From assembly GCA_003243195.1 (NCBI GenBank), contig QFQI01000002.1, positions 496,001 to 560,000 of the forward strand: DNA of 64,000 nucleotides, in the 5' to 3' direction. This document shows positions 1 through 9,001 of this stretch, one piece after another. The translations under genes were made by a program, and so were the position numbers. The notes under the pieces are model-generated. The model was not told the DNA's origin, searched no databases, and saw only the letters and a program-made list of their open reading frames with translations. Each line of letters starts with the position of its first letter. Position 1 is the first letter of the stretch. This DNA is from Sphingomonas taxi (lineage in GTDB: Bacteria; Pseudomonadota; Alphaproteobacteria; Sphingomonadales; Sphingomonadaceae).

Positions 1-585
1 ATCGACCTCGGCACCAGCCCGACCGGCGCGTTCAGCAGCGCGGCGCGCGCCGCCGGCCTGGTCGTCGACGGGCAGAGCTTCGATCCCTATGCCTCGGACG
101 AGAATTTCCTGCTCGGCGCGTTCCTCTTCGAGGACGTCGGCGTCACCGCCTACAAGGGCGCGGCCTCCGCGCTCATCAACAACAAGGTGTATCTGGAGGC
201 CGCAGCCGGCATCCTGGCGGTGGAGGCGTATCACGCCGCGATCGTCCGCTCGGTGCTGTACCGCAAGGGGCTGGCCACGCCGTCGCTGCGGCTGATCGAG
301 GCGACGGAGGCGATCTCCACCGCGCGCGACGCGCTGGACGGCAACCCCACCGAGGACGCGGTGCGCGGCGTCGCGCCCGACGGCGATCAGGGGATCGCTC
401 CCACCACCAGCAGCGACGGTTCGGTGGCGAACATCGTGCCGCTGAACGCGAATGGCATCGCGTTCAGCCGCACGCCCGCGCAGGTGCTGAACGTCGTCTA
501 TCTGAACGCCGCGGCGGTCAGCATGGGCGGGTTCTTCCCGGCCGGCGTCAACGGCAATGTCAAGATGAGCGCGGCGTCCGCCTGA
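1..585 (+). CDS. Exported ferritin-like domain protein, 5' end outside window
   Basis: The frame is open from base 1, so only the last 194 residues are present; the start lies to the left. The visible part is closely similar to the next gene: it shares FDPY, DENFLL, a long FEDVGVTAYKG stretch, a helix AAAGILA.EAYHAA and the C-terminal GGFFPAG. These are features of the Ferritin_2-type four-helix fold. Metal binding through Glu/His of the EAYHA helix is inferred. The two genes look like a tandem duplication. Oxidoreductase or storage function is unknown. Only the missing N-terminus could confirm export. Confidence 0.8.
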   Translation: MDLGTSPTGAFSSAARAAGLVVDGQSFDPYASDENFLLGAFLFEDVGVTAYKGAASALINNKVYLEAAAGILAVEAYHAAIVRSVLYRKGLATPSLRLIEATEAISTARDALDGNPTEDAVRGVAPDGDQGIAPTTSSDGSVANIVPLNANGIAFSRTPAQVLNVVYLNAAAVSMGGFFPAGVNGNVKMSAASA

Positions 586-658
586 CGCGCGGGTTCCCCC
601 ACGCCCCGCCTCCATCACCTTACGCCCGCACACGGGCGCCCGCACAGGGACCGATGCC

Positions 659-1714
659 ATGATCAAGGATTCCGTTTTCGCCGCGCTCGACCTCGCGAAC
701 CATCGCCGCGCGGAGCGCCGCCGCTTCCTGAAGCTCGCCGGCGCGGGCACCGCCGCGCTCGGCGGCCTCGCGCTGCTCTCCGCCTGCGGTGACGATGACG
801 ACGATTCGCCGACCCCCACGCCGTCGCCGACCCCGACGCCGACCTCCACGGGCGTCGCCACCGACATCGCGGTGCTGCAACTGGCGCTGAACCTCGAATA
901 TCTCGAGGCGCAATTCTATTCGATCGCCGCCTTCGGCCGCCGCCTGCCCGATGCCAGTCTGACCGGCAGCGTCGGGACGCGCGGCGACGTGACCGGCGGG
1001 CGCGCCGTGACCTTCACCGATCCGGTCATCGCCAGCTATGCGCGCGAGATCGCCGCCGACGAGATCGCGCACGTCAACGCGTTGCGCGCGGTCATCACCG
1101 CCGCCGGATCGACGCTGGTGATCGCGCAGCCCGCGCTCAACATCGACGGCGGCGCGAGCGGTGCGTTCACGCTCGCCGCGCGCGCGGCCGGGCTGGTCGG
1201 GGCCAACGACACCTTCGATCCCTATCTCAACGACGAGAACTTCCTGCTCGCCGCCTTCTTGTTCGAGGATGTCGGCGTCACCGCCTACAAGGGCGCCTCG
1301 CCGCTCATCAGCAACGCCACCTATCTGGAGGCGGCCGCCGGAATCCTGGCGGCGGAGGCGTATCACGCCGGGCTGATCCGCACCGAGCTGTACCGCCGCG
1401 GCGCCGATGCCCGCATCAAGGCCAACCGGATCTCCGACGCGCGCGATTCGCTGGACGGCACGCCGACCGCCACCGCGACCAACCGTCGCGATCTGGACCA
1501 GGGCATCTCGGCCAACGCCGACGGCACCGGCGACGCCAACATCGTGCCGGCGGACGTCAACGGCATCGCGTTCAGCCGCTCGTCCGAACAGGTCCACAAC
1601 ATCGTCTACCTGAACAACACCGCCGTGGTGAGCGGCGGCTTCTTCCCCGCCGGCACCAACAATTCGCTCGCGGCGCTGCGCACCAGCGGCAATTTCGCCA
1701 CGCCGCTCGGGTAA
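659..1714 (+). CDS. Ferritin-like domain lipoprotein with Tat-type signal
   Basis: The 351-residue product starts with a twin-arginine-like signal (RRRFLK at about residues 20-25), a hydrophobic stretch and a lipobox LSAC with the lipidation cysteine near residue 43. A Pro/Thr-rich linker (about 50-63) follows. The rest is a Ferritin_2-like helical domain with LEYLEAQFY, EIAHVNALR and EAYHAGLIR, which supply typical Glu/His metal ligands. It is predicted to be folded in the cytoplasm with its cofactor, exported and anchored in the envelope. It lies 73 bp after a paralogue in the same orientation. The function of such proteins is not established; a stress or metal role is inference. Confidence 0.85.
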   Translation: MIKDSVFAALDLANHRRAERRRFLKLAGAGTAALGGLALLSACGDDDDDSPTPTPSPTPTPTSTGVATDIAVLQLALNLEYLEAQFYSIAAFGRRLPDASLTGSVGTRGDVTGGRAVTFTDPVIASYAREIAADEIAHVNALRAVITAAGSTLVIAQPALNIDGGASGAFTLAARAAGLVGANDTFDPYLNDENFLLAAFLFEDVGVTAYKGASPLISNATYLEAAAGILAAEAYHAGLIRTELYRRGADARIKANRISDARDSLDGTPTATATNRRDLDQGISANADGTGDANIVPADVNGIAFSRSSEQVHNIVYLNNTAVVSGGFFPAGTNNSLAALRTSGNFATPLG

Positions 1715-1734
1715 GCGGGCGCGCAACCGAAACG

Positions 1735-1761
1735 GGGGCGTCGCGCGCGGCGCCCCTTTTT
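1735..1761 (+). terminator. Rho-independent terminator after the ferritin-like genes
   Basis: GGGGCG at 1735-1740 pairs with CGCCCC at 1751-1756. Three further inner pairs close a CGCG loop, and five T residues follow at 1757-1761. It lies 21 bp past the stop codon and separates this pair from the thiC riboswitch. Confidence 0.85.
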
Positions 1762-1796
1762 CGTTGGTGAACCGCCGCCGATGCGGTTATGTTCGG

Positions 1797-1893
1797 GCTT
1801 CCCCGGGGGACCGCCGATGCGCGCGGTTGAGAGGAGGGCCGCAGCCCTCGACCCGCTGAACCTGATCCGGCTGACACCGGCGTAGGGAGTGGA
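1797..1893 (+). promoter_or_regulatory. TPP riboswitch (THI box) upstream of thiC
   Basis: The element contains a variant of the CUGAGA block (GGTTGAGAGG near 1825-1834). It also has the highly conserved second half: ACCCGCTGAACCTGATCCGG at 1851-1870, then CTGACACCGG and CGTAGGGAG at 1881-1889. Thiamine pyrophosphate binding to this aptamer is known to switch off thiC in many bacteria. The segment after the aptamer has CTCC (1919-1922) able to pair with the thiC Shine-Dalgarno GGAG (1930-1933). That suggests translational control, but the stem is short and this is inference. Confidence 0.93.
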
Positions 1894-1942
1894 GCGGCGT
1901 CCCAGGACATCCGTCTTCCTCCCGTGATTGGAGAGACGACGC

Positions 1943-3787
<1,845 letters not shown>

Positions 3788-4303
3788 TCATGTACCGCGC
3801 GGCTTCAGGCCATTCTTGATAAAGTTGGCAATGAGCCGCGCGGTTTCGGCTTCCCAGAATTTTAAAACGCGTTCATTTATGTCCAGTTTTTGAGCGCGAT
3901 CTTCGTCATTTAAGCTTTTTCTTTTTCTCCAATACGCCTTGTAATCTTCCGCTTCCTCTTGCGTTATAGCCCCTCTTCTTGCAAAAAGATCAAGAGAAGC
4001 GGGGTTGAGCGACTTTGTTATTTCCGCTTGCACCCTTCTCAAAACCGCGAAGATGCGTTGGGATGCGAACTGCATGAACTTATGTATGCAGACGTTTCCC
4101 ACTTCTGCCTCATTCCCGTTCTCTTTGTTTTTGATGACGCAGATTTGTCTGATCGGCTGGTGGCCGCATTCGCAGCTTCGCTGGCTTGGGTCATTGTAGA
4201 CACAGTGCAATTCCCATTCAGGCTTTGCTTCTGCCCATTCGGGACTGTTACTAAGCTTTAAAATCGCATCCTTGAATTTCTGAAAATTATGACCCGATCC
4301 CAT
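3788..4303 (-). CDS. Hypothetical cysteine-rich protein in an AT-richer island
   Basis: The family of this 171-residue protein is not recognised. It has a putative metal-binding cluster: Cys-Glu-Cys-Gly-His followed by PIRQIC, with a further Cys in GNVCIHKF. A charged, helical C-terminal half rich in Lys, Glu and Arg follows (EEAEDYKAYWRKRK). Cys/His spacing and the basic tail would suit a small zinc-binding nucleic-acid protein, but that is speculation. Base composition is clearly lower in GC than all neighbours, and codons such as AAA, TTT and ATT are common, which suggests recent acquisition. Its stop codon directly follows the thiC stop with no spacer or terminator. Confidence 0.6.
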   Translation of the reverse strand: MGSGHNFQKFKDAILKLSNSPEWAEAKPEWELHCVYNDPSQRSCECGHQPIRQICVIKNKENGNEAEVGNVCIHKFMQFASQRIFAVLRRVQAEITKSLNPASLDLFARRGAITQEEAEDYKAYWRKRKSLNDEDRAQKLDINERVLKFWEAETARLIANFIKNGLKPRGT

Positions 4304-4391
4304 TTGGTAAGCTCCGCTGCTACCTGCCTCATGAATGAGGTTTGGTTGACGTCATGACGGAGGCTCGTTACCGGAACTCGCGCTTACCAAA
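4303..4391. repeat. 10-bp inverted repeat upstream of the island gene
   Basis: TTTGGTAAGC at 4303-4312 is repeated as its exact reverse complement GCTTACCAAA at 4382-4391, with 69 bp between. The left arm touches the ATG (4301-4303) of the minus-strand island gene. It could be part of its control region or a remnant of a mobile-element end. No transposase is present. Confidence 0.45.
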
Positions 4392-4900
4392 GCTCGAGGT
4401 TTGCTGAGCCTCCTATCGGAGCGGTCATTGGCGTGACCGCTCCGACTGAAGCGGATCTGGATCAAGGTCAACGAAAAGTAAATGCCTACACCATCCTTTT
4501 CAAAATAATGTCGGTAGGGTACCGCACTGGCCGCACACCCAACGGTTCAAGCTTCGAACGCGAGCATGGATCAAGGATGGTGTGTTGTCGCTGGACAGCG
4601 ATCTCTGAGGTGATGGGCGATCCACGGCGTGCCAAGGAACGCTCATCACACTCAGATCCATGTCGGAGAAGGTTGTAGCGCAACGAACCGGATCGGCATC
4701 ACGTCCGCTGACTTCTTGCCATGTGGCGAGCGCCGATCAGCGCGTCTTTTCCGGCGATCGCTAGGCGACCTTCGGCAAGCGAGGAACATAAAGCCGCTCT
4801 TCAATCGACGCCCATTCGGTCGCAAAAATCAGCACCGCACCTCTCCCCCACGTCAAACACCCCTGTCCTACATCGTCCAACATCAGGCTTGGTCGCAGCC
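4304..4900. other. 597-bp intergenic stretch without a supported gene
   Basis: This stretch links the AT-richer island to the next plus-strand gene. Short open frames exist in several phases but none has a convincing ribosome-binding site, codon bias or recognisable protein. It holds the inverted repeat that starts at 4303 and a long perfect hairpin at 4417-4444. Composition is intermediate and rises to genomic GC after about 4880. A promoter for the gene at 4901 and one for the island gene probably lie here, but no clear -35/-10 pair was identified. Confidence 0.6.
4417..4444. repeat. Perfect 11-bp hairpin of unknown role
   Basis: CGGAGCGGTCA (4417-4427) and TGACCGCTCCG (4434-4444) are exact reverse complements around the six-base loop TTGGCG. 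There is no T-run on either side, so a simple intrinsic terminator is unlikely. It may be an operator, an RNA structure or a mobile-element remnant. Confidence 0.6.
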
Positions 4901-5617
4901 ATGACCGACTCCACGCCCTCGCCCGCCCCGCACGCGATTCCCGCGCCCGAGTTCACCACCGCACCCGTCCGCCCGCGCCACGACGGCTGGACGCCCGCAC
5001 GGCAGGTCGCCTTCATCCAGGCGCTTGCCGATACCGCCTGCGTCGACGAGGCCGCGCGGCGCGTCGGCATGTCGCGCGAATCCTGCTACACGCTGCGCCG
5101 CCGTCCCGGCGCCGCCAGCTTCCGGCAGGCGTGGGACGTCGCGCTCGACCATGCGGTCACCCGGCTCGCCGACGCCGCGCTCGGCCGCGCGCTGCACGGC
5201 ACCGTGACCCCGGTCTTCTACAAGGGCGAGCAGATCGGAGAGCGCCGCCGCTACGACGAGCGGCTCACCATGTTCCTGCTGCGCTACCGCGACCCGCAGC
5301 GCTACGGCGCGTGGCGCGATACGATGGTGGCGCGCCGGCCGCATCCCGATGGCGCGGCGCGGCTGCTCGAACAGGCGTTGCGGCATGTCGCGGAGGATGG
5401 CCCGGCGGTCGCGGCCGGTCGGCTACCGCCGCCGCGCGCGCCGCTGCGCACCGAATGTCTCGCCGACGACCCCGATTATCTGCGCGAACGCGCCGACGCC
5501 GCCCAGCGCGCGGACCAGGAACGCCGCGAAACCGAGTGGGAGGACTGGCTCGACACGCTGGAGCGCGAGCGCGCCGCCACCCCTGCGGAGGGTTATTCCG
5601 CGCCCGACGTAGTGTGA
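4901..5617 (+). CDS. Helix-turn-helix domain protein, function unknown
   Basis: The start chosen is the ATG at 4901, where GC-rich codon use begins; the product is 238 residues. Residues about 28-70 read like a helix-turn-helix of the phage terminase-small-subunit type: WTPARQVAFIQAL, then DEAARRVGMSRES, then YTLRRRPGA. A conserved segment with FYKGEQIGERRRYDERL and FLLRYRDP follows, then an acidic, Arg/Glu-rich C-terminus. The protein probably binds DNA. Similar stand-alone proteins occur in sphingomonads without an assigned role. No phage genes lie nearby, so a prophage origin is not supported here. Confidence 0.7.
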   Translation: MTDSTPSPAPHAIPAPEFTTAPVRPRHDGWTPARQVAFIQALADTACVDEAARRVGMSRESCYTLRRRPGAASFRQAWDVALDHAVTRLADAALGRALHGTVTPVFYKGEQIGERRRYDERLTMFLLRYRDPQRYGAWRDTMVARRPHPDGAARLLEQALRHVAEDGPAVAAGRLPPPRAPLRTECLADDPDYLRERADAAQRADQERRETEWEDWLDTLERERAATPAEGYSAPDVV

Positions 5618-5657
5618 TCTTTGTCAACTTCCGCGCCCGTTCAGCCGCCGGTCGCGT

Positions 5658-6329
5658 TCACGCGGCGCGCGGGCACGCCGTCCGCAACGGGCACGCCGCG
5701 CACTCCGGCACGTCCCAGCGGCATACCTGCTGCCCCAGCCGCTTCAGCGCGATGTGGAAGGCGAGGAAATCGTCGCCGCGCCAGTGCGGCAGCGCCTGTG
5801 TCATCGTCTCGCTCGCCGCGCGGTAATCCGCCGCCATGCCGACCAGCCCGAGCCGCTGCACGACGCGCAGCACATGCGTGTCGACGATCATCACCGGGCG
5901 CGCCAGCGTGCTGGCGTTCAGGGTCGAGGCCGCGACCTTGCGCCCCACGCCGGGCAGGCGTTCCAGCCAGTCGAGCGCCTGTTCCAGCGGGCGGGTCGCG
6001 AGGTGTGCGAGCGCGAATCCGTCATCGGTCGCCTCGATCGTCCGCAACGCCGCGATCAGGCACGACGCCTTGGTGTCGGCGAACGTCACGTCGTCGATCA
6101 CCCGCGCCACCTCCGCTGGGGTGGCGCGGGCCAGCACGGCGGCGGTCGCATAATGCCGCCCCAGCCGGCGGTAGGCGGCCAGCGACACCGCGTCGCGAGT
6201 CCGCGCGCTGATCGAGGACTTGACCAGTTGCCCGATCGGCGCGCGGCGGGGGACCGGCAGCGTCACCGGGGCGAGCAGCGTCCGCCAGCGCTCGATGTCG
6301 TGGCGAAGGAAGGAGAACGACCCCTGCAT
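5658..6329 (-). CDS. Endonuclease III-like HhH-GPD DNA glycosylase with 4Fe-4S cluster
   Basis: The 223-residue protein belongs to the HhH-GPD base-excision repair superfamily. The hairpin-helix-hairpin LPGVGRK holds the expected catalytic lysine near residue 131. The aspartate of VDTHVLR is near 150. The C-terminus carries the cluster ligands with spacing C-X6-C-X2-C-X5-C (about 203, 210, 213, 219), exactly as in endonuclease III. The N-terminus differs from classical Nth, so it may be an Nth-like paralogue and no symbol is given. It follows ung by 15 bp on the same strand, so the two repair genes probably share a transcript. Confidence 0.88.
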   Translation of the reverse strand: MQGSFSFLRHDIERWRTLLAPVTLPVPRRAPIGQLVKSSISARTRDAVSLAAYRRLGRHYATAAVLARATPAEVARVIDDVTFADTKASCLIAALRTIEATDDGFALAHLATRPLEQALDWLERLPGVGRKVAASTLNASTLARPVMIVDTHVLRVVQRLGLVGMAADYRAASETMTQALPHWRGDDFLAFHIALKRLGQQVCRWDVPECAACPLRTACPRAA

Positions 6330-6344
6330 CGCCTCCGTATAGAA

Positions 6345-7061
6345 CTAAACGGGAACATCCGAAAGGGGATCGGCCGGAAGCTGCCAGTCGATCGTCCCGC
6401 GCCCATGCTCGCTCAGGAAGGCGTTGGCGGTGCTGAAATGCCGCGAACCGAACCAGCCGTGATAGGCCGACAGTGGCGAGGGATGCGGCGCCTTCAGCAC
6501 CAGATGCCGGCCGCCGCGCGCCACGTCCTTGACAAATCCGGCCTTCCTCTGCGCATGGCTGCCCCACAGCATGAACACGACCGGCTCGTCCTTCGCGGCG
6601 ACCAGCCGCACGATCGCGTCGGTGAAGCGCTCCCAGCCGCGATCGCGGTGCGACGCCGCGCGACCGCTCGCCACGGTCAGCACGCTGTTGAGCAACAGCA
6701 CGCCCTGCCGCGCCCAGCTTTCCAGGAAGCCGTGCGCGACCGGGGTGACGCCGCAGTCGCTCGCCAGCTCCTTGTAGATGTTGACCAGACTGGGCGGCGG
6801 CCTGACCCCCGGGCGCACCGAGAAGCACAGCCCATGCGCCTGCCCTTCGCCATGATACGGATCCTGCCCCAGGATCACGACGCGCACCGCCGGCAGCGGG
6901 GTCAGTTGCAGCGCGCGGAAGCAATCGGCCGCCGGCGGAAAGACGCGCACGCCGGCCTCCCGCTCACCCACGAGGAAACGGCGCAGCGCGGCCATATAGT
7001 CGCTGTCGAATTCTGCCCGCAGCGGCGCCAGCCAGCTCGGGTCCATCTGCGGGTCCGCCAT
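6345..7061 (-). CDS. ung: Uracil-DNA glycosylase
   Basis: Ung removes uracil from DNA after cytosine deamination or dUTP incorporation. The 238-residue product has all the family signatures: the water-activating motif GQDPYH (about 65-70, Asp67), the base-contacting LLLNSVLTV segment, and the DNA-intercalating HPSPLS loop (about 193-198, His193). Length is normal for family 1. It is preceded by the acylphosphatase remnant and followed by the HhH glycosylase gene, all on the minus strand. Confidence 0.97.
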   Translation of the reverse strand: MADPQMDPSWLAPLRAEFDSDYMAALRRFLVGEREAGVRVFPPAADCFRALQLTPLPAVRVVILGQDPYHGEGQAHGLCFSVRPGVRPPPSLVNIYKELASDCGVTPVAHGFLESWARQGVLLLNSVLTVASGRAASHRDRGWERFTDAIVRLVAAKDEPVVFMLWGSHAQRKAGFVKDVARGGRHLVLKAPHPSPLSAYHGWFGSRHFSTANAFLSEHGRGTIDWQLPADPLSDVPV

Positions 7062-7102
7062 GGCACGCGCTTAGCCTCGCCGCCCCGTCATGCTCAAGCC
7101 GG

Positions 7103-7380
7103 CTAGAGTGTGGCGCGCTTCTCGAAGCCGTGGAGCGTTTCGGCGGGCGTGTCGTCGCTTTCCACGACCTCGGCGACCCGCGCCGCCGGGGACCGTCACG
7201 GGCGCTGGCGATCATCGCCGCGACCATCTCCGCCGGCCCCTGCACCACCGCTTCCACGCTGCCGTCCGCGCGATTGCGGATCCAGCCGTCGAGGCCGAAC
7301 CCGCGCGCCCGTTCCACGAACCAGTCGCGGTAGAAGACGTTCTGCACCCGCCCGGTCACCGCCAGGCGGCGGCGGATCAC
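7103..7380 (-). pseudogene. Acylphosphatase with a single-base frameshift
   Basis: The GTG start at 7380 opens a frame with a clear acylphosphatase N-terminus: VTGRVQNVFYRDW, WIRNRADGSVEAVVQG and the conserved Arg and Asn. After ARDGP it runs into an unrelated Arg/Ser-rich frame. In the -1 frame the expected C-terminus continues as ARVAEVVE, TPAETLHGFEKR and a TAG at 7103-7105. One missing base in the GGGG run at 7188-7191 (CCCC on the coding strand) would restore about 92 codons. This is either a real inactivating deletion, phase variation by slippage, or a sequencing error. The GTG overlaps the stop of the upstream small gene. Confidence 0.85.
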
Positions 7381-7532
7381 GTCACGTCCTCACCGCTCGC
7401 ACGGCCTTCCCCCTTGGGATATTTCTCGGGCGTGGTGGTGCCCTGGTTCTTCACCGCCTGTTCGTCGCCCGCATCGCGGACCTTGCCGTCCTCGCGAACG
7501 TCGCCGCCGGGCTTGTTGGGTTGGTCGGGCAT
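7377..7532 (-). CDS. Small hydrophilic protein, 51 residues
   Basis: ATG at 7530-7532 is preceded by a good ribosome-binding site (AAGGAGA, seven bases upstream). The frame runs 51 codons to a TGA at 7377-7379. The product starts MPDQPNKPGGD and ends in GEGRASGEDVT. It has no hydrophobic segment, is rich in Gly, Asp, Lys and Pro, and looks disordered. The stop overlaps the GTG of the acylphosphatase (GTGA), so the two would be translationally coupled. No function is recognised. Confidence 0.7.
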   Translation of the reverse strand: MPDQPNKPGGDVREDGKVRDAGDEQAVKNQGTTTPEKYPKGEGRASGEDVT

Positions 7533-7578
7533 CGCTGTTCTCCTTGGAGCACTCCAACGAACCGACGCGGACGATGGT

Positions 7579-8232
7579 TCAGCCGTCGCGGCGGTGCTCG
7601 ATCAGCCACGGGCGCGGGCGGCCGGTCGGCGTCGCGGTGCCGTCCAGCCGCACCGCGCGGTTCACGCGCACCGGGCGGAGCAGCAGCGTGCCGTTCATCT
7701 GCGGGCCGGTCCGCTCGGCCAGGATGCGCTTCACCACTGCCTGTCCCGCCACGACGCGGCCAAAGGCGGCATAGCCGGGATCGCGCGGGCTCCAGTCCAT
7801 CCACGGCGCGGCGCCCACCGTGATGAAGAAATTGCCGTTGGCGGATCCCGGCGGCCCCTTGCGCGCCATCGAGATGGTCATGTCGAGATGGCGGATGCCG
7901 GTCTTCCGCGTCGATTCGTGCGGGATCATGTCCAGAAAGCGCCGCGCGTCGGTGCGGATGCCCGACTGGATGAAGCCATAGGCCGGCGCCTGCCGGTTGC
8001 GCGCGGTGCGATAGAAGCTGATCCCGTCGAAGCGGCCATCGTCGACGTAGCGCAGGAAATTGGCGGTGGTGGCCGGCGCGTGCCGGCGGTCGAGCGCAAG
8101 GACGATCGGCCCGGCGGCGGTTTCCAGCCGCACGCGCACCCATCCCGGCGTCGCGCGATCGGCGCGCTGCGCGGCGGCGGGCAGGGGGGCGATGAGCGTG
8201 AGAGCCAGGAGGAGGCGAAGGGCGCGGAGCAT
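7579..8232 (-). CDS. Periplasmic cyclophilin-type peptidyl-prolyl isomerase
   Basis: Cyclophilins catalyse cis-trans isomerisation of X-Pro bonds. The ATG at 8232 gives 217 residues with a clear Sec signal peptide (LRALRLLLALTLIAPLPAAAQ-like, cleavage near residue 21), so it acts in the periplasm. Family signatures are APATTANFLRYV, FDGISFYR, GFIQSG, ANGNFFITVG and FGRVVAGQAVV. The insert ARRFLDMIPHEST is longer than in the minimal PpiA fold. It heads a minus-strand run with the 51-residue gene, the acylphosphatase, ung and the HhH glycosylase. Confidence 0.92.
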   Translation of the reverse strand: MLRALRLLLALTLIAPLPAAAQRADRATPGWVRVRLETAAGPIVLALDRRHAPATTANFLRYVDDGRFDGISFYRTARNRQAPAYGFIQSGIRTDARRFLDMIPHESTRKTGIRHLDMTISMARKGPPGSANGNFFITVGAAPWMDWSPRDPGYAAFGRVVAGQAVVKRILAERTGPQMNGTLLLRPVRVNRAVRLDGTATPTGRPRPWLIEHRRDG

Positions 8233-9001
8233 GGCATGTGGCTGTACGGGCCGGCCGTACGAGTGGCAACGCGTTCGGAGGGGGGCGAAAGGGCGCCGGA
8301 CGCGCAACCTCGCCCCTGCGCAAGGTTCCGGCGGGCGCCGGATACCAGCCACTCAAGCCCGCCGGGCAGCGGATGCGCCGCATACTCGCCGCCGACGCTG
8401 CCCACGGCGAAACGGCGCGGGAGTGTGGAGGATTGGCGGCGCCTCGCCCGTCGCGGCAGGCGGTCACGTCGCAGCGCTCGACTGTCGCGTCGAGCCGCGT
8501 GGGAGCGATGCGCGATCGGCAGCGGCGCGTCGCCGGCGGGTATGTCGAGAGGAGCGCGCAATCTCGCCGGCGCTGTTCAACGTGAAGGATGACCTGCTTG
8601 ATCGACGATGGGTCGGACCCCCGCACGGCGCTCCGCTACGATACCGGGATCGTGCGAATCCGATGTCGGCCCGGCGGCCGGTTGGCGGCGGTCGTGTCGT
8701 CGAACAGGATGGCCCTGACCGGCCGCGCGTCACCGCCACGATGGCGACAGGCGCCGTCGTCGGTCGGTCCGATGGCGAGCAGCGCCGGAAGGCCGGGCTG
8801 GCCGCTCGGGCGGATGCCGGCGCGGTCGCACCCGCGCATAGCGGGGAGCGCGACGCCCTGATGAAGCGCCGCGCCACCGTGCGCGATGTCGCGCATCGCC
8901 ATGTCGGCTGGCGCGGTCTTCACCGGCCGTGCCTGATGACGCGGCGGGGCGGCAGCGCGTCGCGCATCGTCAGCGCGCGCAGCGCCGCCCCGCTGCCGCC
9001 C
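8233..9001. other. 769-bp stretch with no supported gene
   Basis: This lies between the cyclophilin gene (its upstream side) and the end of etfA. It is fully GC-rich, so many spurious frames stay open on both strands, but none has a recognisable protein, a good ribosome-binding site or consistent codon-position bias. The cyclophilin promoter should be within the first 100 bp. The rest may hold a decayed gene or a small RNA; nothing definite was seen. Confidence 0.55.

Noticed and set aside
4433..4678. 81-codon plus-strand frame in the AT-richer island
   Set aside because: It has no convincing ribosome-binding site or recognisable sequence and starts inside the perfect hairpin.
4901..5617. 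Prophage terminase small subunit
   Set aside because: Only the helix-turn-helix resembles this family; no portal, capsid, large terminase or integrase is nearby.
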